Position numbers and translations under genes: made by a program. The notes beneath the pieces are model-generated. The model did not search any database. It had not been told where the DNA came from and saw only the letters and a program-made list of their open reading frames with translations. From NCBI RefSeq assembly GCF_000012645.1, contig NC_007577.1:434001-498000 (forward strand): a DNA stretch of 64,000 nt, written 5' to 3'. The DNA comes from Prochlorococcus marinus str. MIT 9312. GTDB taxonomy: Bacteria; Cyanobacteriota; Cyanobacteriia; PCC-6307; Cyanobiaceae. Position 1 is the stretch's first letter. Each line of letters opens with the position of its first letter. Positions 9,174 through 17,572 of the stretch are shown here, in pieces.

Positions 9174-10373
9174 ATGACGCCTGAAAGGCTTGGATTACTT
9201 TGGGGAATAACTGTATTCGCAGGTGCTTGTGCTCGATTATTTTCTTCTTTTACAGGATTCCCAAGTGTTGTTATTTTGTTGCTTTCTGGATTATTCATCG
9301 GAAGATCAGGTTTAGGACTGGTTGAGCCTTTAGATCTCGGACAAGGGCTAGAAACTATTGTAGGGCTTTTAGTCTGTTTGGTTTTATTTGAAGGGGGATT
9401 AAATTTAAAATTGCCTGAGGGGAATATAAGAAATACTGTTTTAAAAATCTCATTGGTAAGACTTTTTATTTCATTATCAGCTGGAATTTTTATTGCTCAT
9501 TGGCTAGCAGGCCTTTCATGGCAAGTCGCAGGAATATATAGTGCAATAGTTCTAGCTACTGGCCCCACAGTGGTTTCTCCATTAGTTGAACAAATAAAAT
9601 TAGCTTCCCCTCTTTCAGAAGTTTTAAAAGCTGAGGGGTTGTTACTTGAACCAATTGGTGCAGTATTAGCACTATTACTTTTAGAACTAACTTTAGGGGA
9701 CCTACGTGGGATTAACGATGTATTTATTGCATTAATGCAAAGATTAGGGGGAGGAGTTCTAATCGGATTAACTGCGGGATGGTTACTATCAGAAATTTTA
9801 AAAAAAATAAAAAATGAAGCCTCATTTGGCATAGAGCTTCAAGTTACCCTTGGATTTATTTTCCTTGTGTATGGAATTTGTGAATATTTTTTGCCAGAAT
9901 CAGGCTTGCCTGCTTCTGTCGCAGCAGGTTTTATTGTGGGCAAAAGAGAAGTAATAGATAAGGATAGATTGGATAATTTAATAGGTGAATTAGCTCAATT
10001 AGCAATTACAGTTCTTTTCCCTCTTTTGGCAGCTGATGTTTCTTGGAGTGAATTAAGTCCGCTAGGTTGGGGAGGGGTTATTTGCGTTTTTATGTTGATG
10101 GTCATTGTTCGTCCTATCTCTATCTGGATAGCAACAATGGGAAGAGAATTAGACTTAAAAGAAAAAGTATTTTTAGCCTGGTTAGCCCCAAGAGGTATTG
10201 TTACTGCAGCTGTAGCCTCTCTTTTTTCTATCAGATTAGAACAGGCTGGCATCCTTGGAGCTGGACGTCTTCAAGGTTTAGTGTTTCTTACTATATTAAT
10301 GACGGTAGGAATCCAAGGCCTTACAGCTAAACCTTTGGTAAATCGGCTTGAATTAGGCCAAAAAAAAAATTAG
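9174..10373 (+). CDS. Cation:proton antiporter (NhaP/CPA1 type)
   Basis: A 399-residue polytopic membrane protein with about 12 hydrophobic segments, resembling CPA1 Na+(K+)/H+ antiporters. Landmarks are GLFIGRSGLGL near the start, LFEGGLNLKL (about 74-83), the SAIVLATGPTVVSPLVEQIK block (about 122-141; the family usually has TDP where this has TGP), and the C-terminal LAWLAPRGIVTAAVASLFS. It probably exchanges sodium or potassium for protons and sets internal pH in seawater. The gene has its own 158-base upstream gap and its stop overlaps that of convergent gltX by four bases. The exact ion is not decidable by eye. Confidence 0.88.
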   Translation: MTPERLGLLWGITVFAGACARLFSSFTGFPSVVILLLSGLFIGRSGLGLVEPLDLGQGLETIVGLLVCLVLFEGGLNLKLPEGNIRNTVLKISLVRLFISLSAGIFIAHWLAGLSWQVAGIYSAIVLATGPTVVSPLVEQIKLASPLSEVLKAEGLLLEPIGAVLALLLLELTLGDLRGINDVFIALMQRLGGGVLIGLTAGWLLSEILKKIKNEASFGIELQVTLGFIFLVYGICEYFLPESGLPASVAAGFIVGKREVIDKDRLDNLIGELAQLAITVLFPLLAADVSWSELSPLGWGGVICVFMLMVIVRPISIWIATMGRELDLKEKVFLAWLAPRGIVTAAVASLFSIRLEQAGILGAGRLQGLVFLTILMTVGIQGLTAKPLVNRLELGQKKN

Positions 10374-11809
10374 ATTGATTTAAGACATCTTTCAATTCTT
10401 GATATATCACTTTTACTCTCAGAGAAAAGTTCCCAACTTTGAATTAAATCTGGCCCACTGAGAGAACCAAAAAAGGCTACTCTTAATGATTTCATTAAAA
10501 TACCTTTTTTAACATTATGCATTTTTGAGATTTCGTTTATTATTTCTTTGGCTTTATCTTTATCTACTTTTCCAGTATTTTGCTCAATTAAATAATTTAA
10601 AATTAGTTTTAGAGATGTTTTGCCATCATTGCTTTCAAGAAAATCTTTACCTTCTTTTTGAATTGGGGGTAATAAGAAAAATGGTTTTGATTGATCAATG
10701 GCGTCTTTTAAAAGAGTCATCGAGTCTTTAATCAAAATTGCTAATTTAATAGCCCATTCTTGAGATGGTGGATCCCAACCCATATTATCCCAGTATTTTC
10801 CTATGGTCTCACTCAATTTTACTGTTTCCATATTTTTTATGTATTGAGAATTAATCCAATTGAGTTTTTCCCAACTGAATTTAGCTCCAGCTTTATTTAT
10901 ATCTGATAATTCAAAAATTTTAGATATCTCATCAAGTGAAAGTATTTCACTCGTGGCAGATTTTGGCGACCAACCTAGAAAGGCCATATAGTTCGATAAG
11001 GCCTCCGGTAAATATCCCATATCTCTAAATTCGTCGATTGAAGTAACGCAATCTCTCTTGGATAATTTCTTCCCTTCGTTATTTAGTATTAGCGGTGTGT
11101 GTGAAAAAGTTGGTAGTTTGAAATCTAAAGCTTCATAAATCAAGATTTGTTTTGCCGTATTAGAGATATGGTCTTCACCCCTTACGACATGAGTGATATT
11201 CATGAAATTATCATCAACTACAACTGCAAGATTATACAAAGGATCTCCAATCTCATACCCCATAGCCCTTCTTGATAAAACCAAATCACCACCTAAGTCC
11301 TTACCTTGCCATTTAATTTCGCCTCTTATCTGATCTATCCATTTAATTTGTATTTCCTCATCAATCTTAAACCTTATTACGGAAGTCCTTCCTTGGGATA
11401 TGAATGTTTCTATTTCTTCTTTAGAAAGATTTCTATGCCTATTATCATGCTTTGGAGGTAATCCTTTCTTTTTTTGTTCCTCTCTTAATTCAGAAATCTC
11501 ATCTTCTGTAGTGAAGCATCTATATGCAGCTCCACATTCTAATAGCTTTTTGATGTATTTTTTGTGAATCGAAATTCTGTCACTTTGCTTTACAGGTTCT
11601 TCATTCCATTGAAGTCCAAGCCATTTCAAGCCATCTAATATATTTTTTGTGTATTCAGATTTAGATCGAAGAAAATCTGTATCTTCAATTCTTATGAGGA
11701 ATTTTCCACCTATTTTTTGTGCATACAACCAGTTGAATAACGCTGTTCGAGCTGTTCCAATATGAAATAAACCTGTTGGACTCGGCGCTAATCTTAAACG
11801 TATTTCCAA
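10370..11809 (-). CDS. gltX: Glutamyl-tRNA synthetase
   Basis: This class I aminoacyl-tRNA synthetase charges tRNA-Glu, which also feeds tetrapyrrole synthesis in cyanobacteria. The 479-residue protein shows the HIGH box as FHIGTARTALFNW near residue 16 and the KMSKS box as KLSKRDC about residue 250, followed by the alpha-helical anticodon-binding domain. It follows tRNA-Asp on the same strand, and farther upstream come the 64-residue conserved gene, tRNA-Trp and rplS. It is convergent with the antiporter gene, with a four-base overlap. A zinc-type cysteine knot is not obvious. Confidence 0.97.
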   Translation of the reverse strand: MEIRLRLAPSPTGLFHIGTARTALFNWLYAQKIGGKFLIRIEDTDFLRSKSEYTKNILDGLKWLGLQWNEEPVKQSDRISIHKKYIKKLLECGAAYRCFTTEDEISELREEQKKKGLPPKHDNRHRNLSKEEIETFISQGRTSVIRFKIDEEIQIKWIDQIRGEIKWQGKDLGGDLVLSRRAMGYEIGDPLYNLAVVVDDNFMNITHVVRGEDHISNTAKQILIYEALDFKLPTFSHTPLILNNEGKKLSKRDCVTSIDEFRDMGYLPEALSNYMAFLGWSPKSATSEILSLDEISKIFELSDINKAGAKFSWEKLNWINSQYIKNMETVKLSETIGKYWDNMGWDPPSQEWAIKLAILIKDSMTLLKDAIDQSKPFFLLPPIQKEGKDFLESNDGKTSLKLILNYLIEQNTGKVDKDKAKEIINEISKMHNVKKGILMKSLRVAFFGSLSGPDLIQSWELFSESKSDISRIERCLKSI

Positions 11810-11826
11810 ATTTTTTTTAGAAAAAA

Positions 11827-11901
11827 CGGGACCGACGGGATTCGAACCCGCAACTTCCGCCGTGACAGGGCGGTGCTCTAACCAGTTGAACTACGGTCCC
11901 A
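11827..11901 (-). tRNA. tRNA-Asp (anticodon GTC)
   Basis: The minus-strand sequence folds as a tRNA: acceptor arm GGGACCG pairing with CGGTCCC, a D arm GTTC...GAGC, an anticodon stem CCGCC/GGCGG with loop CTGTCAC giving anticodon GTC, and a T arm with loop TTCGAAT. The discriminator base is G, as expected for tRNA-Asp. No CCA is encoded. It lies 17 bases upstream of gltX. Confidence 0.96.
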
Positions 11902-12048
11902 GAGTTTTAGTCCTAAAATTTATTAGAACGCTATTCTTAAAACTATCAGATTATAGTATTTAAATAATGTTGTTGTAATAAAAAATTTATTTATTTGGGG
12001 ATTTAAAGAAAAAGTAAGTTTTAGAACAACCAAAATATATATACCTAT

Positions 12049-12243
12049 TTATTTTTGAGGTCTAAAACCAGCAGGTTCTATTAACCTAACTTGATTTCCT
12101 CTGGCTGTAAATTCTCTACCTTGGTCACTTTGTACGACAACTCTCCCACCAGATTTAACTCTGATGACTCTTGCACGAACCCATCCCAAGGCTGCTGATT
12201 CTAGGACTTTAACTACGTCCCCAGGTTGAAGATCTAACTCCAT
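12049..12243 (-). CDS. Hyperconserved small picocyanobacterial protein (unknown function)
   Basis: A 64-residue basic protein with no membrane segment and beta-rich character (LQPGDVVKVLESAALGWVRA and following), suggesting a small SH3/KOW-like barrel. It lies between tRNA-Asp and tRNA-Trp in a translation block (rplS, tRNA-Trp, this gene, tRNA-Asp, gltX). I recall a 'hyperconserved protein' of Prochlorococcus and marine Synechococcus described from this kind of neighbourhood, and this matches in size and context, though I cannot check it here. The context suggests a link to translation or RNA binding; that is inference. Its base composition is visibly more G+C-rich than the surroundings. Confidence 0.85.
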   Translation of the reverse strand: MELDLQPGDVVKVLESAALGWVRARVIRVKSGGRVVVQSDQGREFTARGNQVRLIEPAGFRPQK

Positions 12244-12278
12244 TTCTTGAAAAAATGATTTACATAATGTTGATCAAA

Positions 12279-12351
12279 CGCGCCGTGGAGGACTTGAACC
12301 CCCGACATCAGGTTTTGGAGACCTGCGTTCTACCAACTGAACTAACGGCGC
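12279..12351 (-). tRNA. tRNA-Trp (anticodon CCA)
   Basis: The minus strand reads GCGCCGT ... ACGGCGC with discriminator G, a D arm GTTC...GAAC, anticodon stem CAGGT/ACCTG with loop CTCCAAA giving CCA, and a T arm with loop TTCAAGT. The length is 73 bases and no CCA tail is encoded. It sits 53 bases downstream of rplS and 35 bases upstream of the 64-residue conserved gene. Confidence 0.96.
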
Positions 12352-12404
12352 ATTTAAATAATTATAAGCGCCTTTGTGACCAATAAGGTTGTAAATTTAC
12401 AACT

Positions 12405-12875
12405 TTAACGATCAAAGCGTTGTTTTACGCGAGTAGCTTTTCCTACTCTATCTCTTAGATAGAATAACTTAGCTCTTCTTACTTTACCTCTACGTTCAAC
12501 TTTTAGAGAGGCAACTTGTGGACTATGTAGCATAAATACTCTTTCAACACCTATACCTTGGAAAATTCTTCTAACTGTAATTGTCTGATGAATACCTCCA
12601 TGTCTTTTAGCTATTACAACACCTTCATAAGGTTGAACTCTTTCTTTATTACCCTCTGTAATTCTAACTCCAACTTTAACAGTGTCTCCAACATAAATTT
12701 CAGGTAATTCTTTTTTTAATTGTTCATTCTCAAATTCCTCGATAAGGTTGGAAACGCTTATAGTTTTTGTAGTTTCAGAAACCAAGTTTTTTTCTTTTTG
12801 TTCAACTGCGACATCAACTGATCCGTCAGTTTTAATAATGGTTTCTAATTCATTTTCCTGTTTCTCTTTGGCCAT
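12405..12875 (-). CDS. rplS: 50S ribosomal protein L19
   Basis: L19 sits at the 30S-50S interface. The core runs from about residue 45 ([20 protein letters not shown]) to the end and includes the [30 protein letters not shown] and [20 protein letters not shown] blocks. At 156 residues it is about 40 longer than the E. coli protein because of a charged, probably disordered N-terminal extension, which is common in cyanobacteria. It is the first gene of the minus-strand translation block and lies 32 bases downstream of the PepSY-type gene. Confidence 0.96.
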   Translation of the reverse strand: MAKEKQENELETIIKTDGSVDVAVEQKEKNLVSETTKTISVSNLIEEFENEQLKKELPEIYVGDTVKVGVRITEGNKERVQPYEGVVIAKRHGGIHQTITVRRIFQGIGVERVFMLHSPQVASLKVERRGKVRRAKLFYLRDRVGKATRVKQRFDR

Positions 12876-12907
12876 TTTGGTCTTTTTTATCCTACAAGTT
12901 CTATATC

Positions 12908-13216
12908 TTAACCTTTTGACTCGCCTTTAGTAACCTTTTTGGTAAATGAAACTGTTTTTGAAAACATTTGGAATCCTGTGATTAGCATCCATAACAATCC
13001 AAGGGAATTCAATAATACATATATTAATTCTCCATTATCTCCAAGCCATTCACCTTCATGTAGCGACATTAACCAATGAACTTGTTCTCTAGAGTAACCT
13101 AATAAATCTTTTGAAACCCTATAAATAACCCCGGTACTGGAAGATATAAATAGTGGAAGAAAAACCCAAGGCGCCAAAGCTTTATGAAATTGCCTAGAAT
13201 TAGATGAAAATTTCAT
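12908..13216 (-). CDS. Small PepSY-associated-type membrane protein
   Basis: A 102-residue protein with a first helix (about 13-33, [20 protein letters not shown]), a loop with [10 protein letters not shown] and a second helix (about 64-88, [19 protein letters not shown]). The pattern (HK near the first helix, LHEGEWLG, then a second helix) resembles PepSY-associated transmembrane proteins, here reduced to two helices. Histidines at about 11, 47 and 53 could ligate heme or metal, but this is only suggestive. The gene lies upstream of rplS on the same strand. Function unknown; the family call is moderate. Confidence 0.7.
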   Translation of the reverse strand: MKFSSNSRQFHKALAPWVFLPLFISSSTGVIYRVSKDLLGYSREQVHWLMSLHEGEWLGDNGELIYVLLNSLGLLWMLITGFQMFSKTVSFTKKVTKGESKG

Positions 13217-13307
13217 TCCTGTTTCCCATTGTTATTGATAGATTTAAGATAGCCAAGACCGTAATGGCTATTTTGATGATATTTACCTATTACTATTATT
13301 TATTCCA

Positions 13308-14147
13308 ATGAAACATTTTGCAGATCTTTTATTAAATAAAAATAATTCCAAAACCAATAATCAAGTTCCTTTTATACAGAGGAGAAGAGGAATTGAAATA
13401 AAGTCTGCACGTGAAATAAATTTGATGAAAAAATCTAGCAGGATAGTCGCAACAGTTTTGAGGGAAATTAATGACTTAATTAAACCTGGAATGAGCACTA
13501 AAGATTTAGATGATTTTGCAGAGAAGAGGATAAAAAGTTTTGGTGCTGTGCCAAGTTTTAAGGGCTATCATGGTTTCCCTTCTAGTATTTGTTCTAGTAT
13601 CAATAATGAGGTTGTCCATGGGATACCAAATAAAAATAAAATAATTAAAAATGGTGACTTAGTTAAAATTGATACAGGAGCATATTTAGATGGCTTCCAT
13701 GGGGATAGTTGCATATCAATTTGTGTAGGAGAAGTAAGTTCAAAGGTCCAAAATCTTAGTGATGTAGCTTATAAAGCATTGTATGCTGGCCTTTCAAAAA
13801 TTAAGGCAGGGAATACACTTCTCGATGTGGCTGGGGAAATCGAAGATGTTGTTGTAAAAAATGGCTTTAGTGTTGTTGAAGATTACACAGGCCATGGAGT
13901 TGGCAGAAATCTTCATGAAGAACCATCGGTATTTAATTTTCGGACTAAAGAATTGCCCAACGTCATACTTCGTGAAGGAATGACATTAGCTGTGGAACCT
14001 ATTGTTAATGAAGGGACTAAATTTTGTAAAACATTAAATGATAAATGGACAGTCATAACAAAAGATGGAAAATTATCTGCGCAATGGGAGCATACAATAG
14101 TTGTTTTAAAAGATGGAATTGAAATATTGACAGATAGAGATTTCTAG
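13308..14147 (+). CDS. map: Methionine aminopeptidase type I
   Basis: The enzyme removes the initiator methionine from nascent proteins. In this 279-residue protein the five metal ligands can be seen in KIDTGAYLDGFHGDSC (two Asp), GHGVGRNLHEEP (His), EPIVNEG (Glu) and QWEHTIVV (Glu). An N-terminal extension of about 35 residues (basic, ending QRRRGIEIKSAREINL) precedes the pita-bread fold. This makes it longer than the E. coli enzyme but keeps the catalytic core. It is divergent from the PepSY-type gene and convergent with the SDR gene, with three bases between stops. Confidence 0.96.
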   Translation: MKHFADLLLNKNNSKTNNQVPFIQRRRGIEIKSAREINLMKKSSRIVATVLREINDLIKPGMSTKDLDDFAEKRIKSFGAVPSFKGYHGFPSSICSSINNEVVHGIPNKNKIIKNGDLVKIDTGAYLDGFHGDSCISICVGEVSSKVQNLSDVAYKALYAGLSKIKAGNTLLDVAGEIEDVVVKNGFSVVEDYTGHGVGRNLHEEPSVFNFRTKELPNVILREGMTLAVEPIVNEGTKFCKTLNDKWTVITKDGKLSAQWEHTIVVLKDGIEILTDRDF

Positions 14148-14150
14148 GCA

Positions 14151-14870
14151 CTATGATTTGTATTTATAGATAATTTGGCAATACAAAAAATTAAAAAATT
14201 CTTTTAGTGGGAACAGTATGTAGGTTAAAGGGTTTGGACTAATTATTATTAAATAAATTTTTGAATTAGCTAAGTCATAAATTTTTTTAGACACAAATTT
14301 GGCACTCATAATCCCGATAGGATTTAGTTCTGACTTAAAAGGCCCTAAGATGATTTTCTTAATAATTAATTTTTTCTTAGTATCTTTGTCCAGAAGATTT
14401 TTTTTGAATGAAACTAATTGACCAATAAGGGATTTACTTATCTCATATGAAGGATTAAGCGCTGGCAATATTTCTGCTTCAGATGTGTTTATCCAAATCT
14501 CTTTTTTTATTAATGACTCATTTTTTCGGGCAATATCTTCAAACAAATTTAAAAATTTGAAATTGCTTAATGCATTTATTTCTATTGAATTTTCATAATT
14601 GCTGTTTTCTCGACTTAAATTATAAATGCCGTGGTTCAAAATTAAAATATCTATCTTCTTTAAATGCTTTTTTAGTGCCGATTCTTTCCCGCATTCCCAT
14701 TTAATCCATTTATTAGGGGATTCAAGATTTACTTCAGAATCAGTTTTACTATGAGTAAATCCAATTACTTTATATCCTTTCTGACGAAACAACTTCGTTA
14801 GTTCTTTCCCTAGTGCGCCGGAGGCTCCAGTAATCCCAACAGTTTTTTCGTTTTTCATTGAATTTATCAT
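14151..14870 (-). CDS. Short-chain dehydrogenase/reductase (SDR) family protein
   Basis: A 239-residue Rossmann-fold protein with the cofactor-binding motif GITGASGALGKEL near the start and the NHGIYN segment (NNAG-like). Candidate catalytic residues are in the INTSEAE block (Ser) and in SYEISK (YxxxK). The C-terminus (LTYILFPLKEFFNFLYCQII) is hydrophobic, like proteins annotated as bifunctional sterol desaturase/short-chain dehydrogenase, but the desaturase half is absent. Substrate unknown. ATGs at 14870 and 14858 are both possible; neither has a clear ribosome-binding site. It is divergent from the DRTGG gene across a 144-base gap holding a long AT-rich palindrome. Confidence 0.8.
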   Translation of the reverse strand: MINSMKNEKTVGITGASGALGKELTKLFRQKGYKVIGFTHSKTDSEVNLESPNKWIKWECGKESALKKHLKKIDILILNHGIYNLSRENSNYENSIEINALSNFKFLNLFEDIARKNESLIKKEIWINTSEAEILPALNPSYEISKSLIGQLVSFKKNLLDKDTKKKLIIKKIILGPFKSELNPIGIMSAKFVSKKIYDLANSKIYLIIISPNPLTYILFPLKEFFNFLYCQIIYKYKS

Positions 14871-14915
14871 TTTGTCTGATTTTGATAAAATATCAAAGCA
14901 CTAAAATAAATTTAC

Positions 14916-14963
14916 CTAAAAAATATTTATTTGCTTAAAACTCATAAATAAATATTTGTTTAG
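14916..14963. repeat. Imperfect AT-rich palindrome in divergent promoter region
   Basis: The arms AAATATTTATTT (14921-14932) and AAATAAATATTT (14946-14957) are perfect reverse complements with a 13-base spacer. The outer CTAAA and TTTAG extend the pairing to 17 bases per arm with one bulged G. It lies between the divergent SDR and DRTGG/P-loop genes and could be an operator or an RNA hairpin. AT-rich DNA makes such matches more frequent by chance. Confidence 0.4.
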
Positions 14964-15014
14964 TTCTAAAAAAAATATTATCTTGAACTTATGGATAAAT
15001 AACTTTACTAAATT

Positions 15015-16124
15015 ATGAGCGATATATTGTTAATTGGTTCATGTGAGCCATTTAGTGGTAAGTCTGCATTGGTGCTTGGGATAGCAAAAAGAGTTTTACA
15101 GGAGAAAAAACAAGTACGTATTGGTAAACCACTAGCAACTTGTATCGAACTTACTAATCTACCTTCAATGTCTTATGAAGGATTAATAGATGATGATGTT
15201 AAATTTATTGGATCTACTTTAAATATCAAAGAAGAGAATTTAATTTCTTCAGTAGGATTATTAGATAATATATCAGCTGAAAAAAGAATATTTAATAAAG
15301 ACTTGCTTCCAGGAAAAGGTTTCGATCAAATTAAAGGATTGGTTAATGATTCTTTTGAAGGATTGAATATTCTTGAAGCGGCTGGTAGTCTTCATGAAGG
15401 TATGATTTATGGTTTAAGTCTCCCACAACTAGCTGAAAGCTTAGATGCGAAAGCCTTAATTGTAAATTTATGGGAAGATTGTAAAAGCGTAGATGCATTA
15501 CTAGATGCAAAAAAACAATTAGGGGAGCATTTGGCTGGAGTTGTATTGAATGCAGTTCCGCCTCAAGAAGTCGAAAAAGTTAAAAATGAAATAATACCTT
15601 CTCTTAAAGATTTGAATATTGAAGTATTTGGAGTGATGCCCAAGTCACCACTTCTCAGAAGTGTCACCGTCGGTGAGCTTGTAAGAAGACTAGATGCCAA
15701 AGTAATTTGTTGCCCTGAAAAAGATCAATTACTTGTTGAGACATTGAGTATTGGTGCAATGGGGGTAAATTCTGCAATGGAATTTTTCAGAAGAAGACGA
15801 AATATGGCTGTGGTTACTGGAGCTGATAGAACTGATATCCAACTTGCTGCTTTGGAAGCTTCTACTCAATGTTTAATTTTAACTGGTATGGGAGAACCCC
15901 TATCACAATTGATTCATAGAGCAGAAGAATTGGAGGTCCCAATTTTAAAGGTGGAATTAGATACTCTCGCCTCTGTAGAAATTATTGAACAAGCTTTTGG
16001 TCATGTAAGAATACATGAATCAATTAAAGCTTCTTATGCTGTTCAATTAGTTCAGGAGCATGTAAATCTAAAAAGAATTCTCGAAAAGATAGATTTTCCC
16101 TGCAATTTTCCAGAAAAATGCTAA
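15015..16124 (+). CDS. P-loop/DRTGG domain protein (phosphotransacetylase-associated family)
   Basis: A 369-residue cytoplasmic protein. The N-terminal part (1-210) is a BioD/CobQ-like P-loop ATPase (GSCEPFSGKSALVLGIAK; then EAAGSLHEG). The C-terminal part is a DRTGG-like domain (about 215-360, with LVRRLDAKVICC and VVTGADRTDIQLAAL). This layout occurs N-terminal to phosphotransacetylase in some bacteria and as a stand-alone protein in cyanobacteria, where the function is not established. No transacetylase catalytic domain is present, so calling it pta would be wrong. It is followed by the SLOG-type gene after 25 bases. Confidence 0.85.
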   Translation: MSDILLIGSCEPFSGKSALVLGIAKRVLQEKKQVRIGKPLATCIELTNLPSMSYEGLIDDDVKFIGSTLNIKEENLISSVGLLDNISAEKRIFNKDLLPGKGFDQIKGLVNDSFEGLNILEAAGSLHEGMIYGLSLPQLAESLDAKALIVNLWEDCKSVDALLDAKKQLGEHLAGVVLNAVPPQEVEKVKNEIIPSLKDLNIEVFGVMPKSPLLRSVTVGELVRRLDAKVICCPEKDQLLVETLSIGAMGVNSAMEFFRRRRNMAVVTGADRTDIQLAALEASTQCLILTGMGEPLSQLIHRAEELEVPILKVELDTLASVEIIEQAFGHVRIHESIKASYAVQLVQEHVNLKRILEKIDFPCNFPEKC

Positions 16125-16149
16125 TTTCAAATATAGGAACAATTTTATT

Positions 16150-16662
16150 TTGAGTCGCTCATTAGATCTACCAGCAACAGAAGGCGTTGATGCCTTAGCT
16201 CAAGAACTTGCAAAACTCCAAGATAATGGAAAAAGGAGAATTGCTTTTTTGGGCAGTAGGCATGTACCTGTTGTTGATATCCACTTGATTGAATTGATAG
16301 CAAGGTCTTTAGCAGAGGAAGGGCATAATATTCTTACATCTGGATCTCAAGGGGTCAATGCAGCGGTTATTCGAGCTGTGTTGGATATTAATCCATCATT
16401 GTTGACTGTTTTATTGCCACAAAGCCTTGATAGACAAATACCCGAAATAAAGGATCAACTTGAAAGGGTTATGCATTTGGTTGAAAAAAGTGAAAATGAT
16501 GAATTACCTTTGCCACTTGCAAGCAGCCTTTGTAATCAAGAAATTATCACTAGGTGTGATCAATTAATTTGTTTTGCCTTCCATGATAGTGAAACCTTAC
16601 TTAACAGTTGTAGGTCCGCAGAAGAAATGGGGAAAGTTGTTAGTTTGTTATTTTTTGATTAA
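16150..16662 (+). CDS. SLOG/DprA-like Rossmann-fold nucleotide-binding protein
   Basis: A 170-residue protein with an N-terminal segment RRIAFLGSRHVPVVDIHLIE followed by LAEEGHNILTSGSQGVNAAV, the pattern of SLOG and DprA/LOG Rossmann folds that bind nucleotides. Such proteins are often annotated 'DNA recombination-mediator protein A' in cyanobacteria. No DNA-binding extension characteristic of full DprA is visible. The start at TTG 16150 gives the best fit; no nearby ATG exists. It follows the DRTGG gene by 25 bases. Function in this organism is unproven. Confidence 0.75.
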   Translation: MSRSLDLPATEGVDALAQELAKLQDNGKRRIAFLGSRHVPVVDIHLIELIARSLAEEGHNILTSGSQGVNAAVIRAVLDINPSLLTVLLPQSLDRQIPEIKDQLERVMHLVEKSENDELPLPLASSLCNQEIITRCDQLICFAFHDSETLLNSCRSAEEMGKVVSLLFFD

Positions 16663-16729
16663 ATAAATCCATTTACCCTTATTTAAATCAAATTTATGCT
16701 AAAAGTAGTCTTGCATTTAACAATTTAAG

Positions 16730-17227
16730 ATGGCAGAAAGTTTTTCATTTGATGTTGTTTCTGATTTTGAGAGACAGGAATTAGTTAATACTTTGGATCA
16801 AGTAAAAAGGGAAATTTCTCAACGTTACGATCTTAAAGGAACAGATACTGTTGTTGATTTAGATAAAGAAAATATTTTTATAACTACTAATAGTGAGCTA
16901 ACTTTAAATTCTGTAAATGACATAATTAGACAAAAGGCAATAAAAAGAAACTTATCTTTAAAGATTTTCGACTATGGTGAAATTGAAACAGTTAGTGGTA
17001 ATAAACTGAAGCAGACAATTTTGTTAAAACAAGGCATTAAACAAGAAATAGCAAAAAAAATCAGTAAAAGTATTAGAGATCAATTTAAAAAGATTAATGT
17101 CAGCATTAATGGTGAAACACTCAGAGTCTCTAGTAAGAGCAAAAATGATCTTCAATTAGCAATTAAACTTATTAGCCAATTGGAAGAGTCTTTGAACATC
17201 CCTCTAAAGGCGAATAATTTTAGATAA
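16730..17227 (+). CDS. YajQ/UPF0234 family nucleotide-binding protein
   Basis: A 165-residue member of the YajQ family: it begins AESFSFDVVSDFERQELVNT and contains the typical SQRYDLKGTDTV and LKQGIKQEIAKKISKSIRDQ blocks. E. coli YajQ binds nucleic acids or nucleotides, and some homologues have been reported to bind cyclic di-GMP. No diguanylate cyclase is seen in this window, and these small cyanobacteria are generally poor in that system, so a c-di-GMP role here is doubtful. It sits 67 bases after the SLOG-type gene and 25 before a 69-residue gene. Confidence 0.92.
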   Translation: MAESFSFDVVSDFERQELVNTLDQVKREISQRYDLKGTDTVVDLDKENIFITTNSELTLNSVNDIIRQKAIKRNLSLKIFDYGEIETVSGNKLKQTILLKQGIKQEIAKKISKSIRDQFKKINVSINGETLRVSSKSKNDLQLAIKLISQLEESLNIPLKANNFR

Positions 17228-17252
17228 AATTTCTGATAAGTATTTTTAAAAT

Positions 17253-17462
17253 ATGGCAGATTATCCAGAATCCCTTATTCAAGCATTATTAATAAAGGTG
17301 AAAGAATATCCCCGTTTTTCAACTGGAGAAATAGAGAAATTTTGTTGGATGGCAGTGCATGAGCATAAGCATGGTGTTTTGCCATCTGAATATGATATTA
17401 GGGAGATAGATGAGGATCTATATTTACAAATTTTGCAAGAATTCAAATCAAATAATTCATAA
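17253..17462 (+). CDS. Small conserved hypothetical protein
   Basis: A 69-residue soluble acidic protein (MADYPESLIQALLIKVKEYP and following; then GEIEKFCWMAVHEHKHG). It has no membrane segment. I do not recognise the family. The frame begins with ATG 25 bases after the yajQ stop, and the amino acid composition is that of a real small protein (many charged residues, His-rich EHKHG), so it is likely cotranscribed with yajQ. A 110-base gap separates it from the next gene. Confidence 0.72.
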   Translation: MADYPESLIQALLIKVKEYPRFSTGEIEKFCWMAVHEHKHGVLPSEYDIREIDEDLYLQILQEFKSNNS

Positions 17463-17572
17463 AAATAATATTTATGTTTCTTTGCACAATTATTAAAAAA
17501 ATATTTTAATTAAATGCCTTATTAATGCACTAATTAATTAGACTAAATATGATTAACTAAAAGAAAAAATTA

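Noticed and set aside
15015-16124. Phosphotransacetylase (pta)
   Set aside because: Only the P-loop and DRTGG-like parts are present; the catalytic phosphotransacetylase domain is missing.
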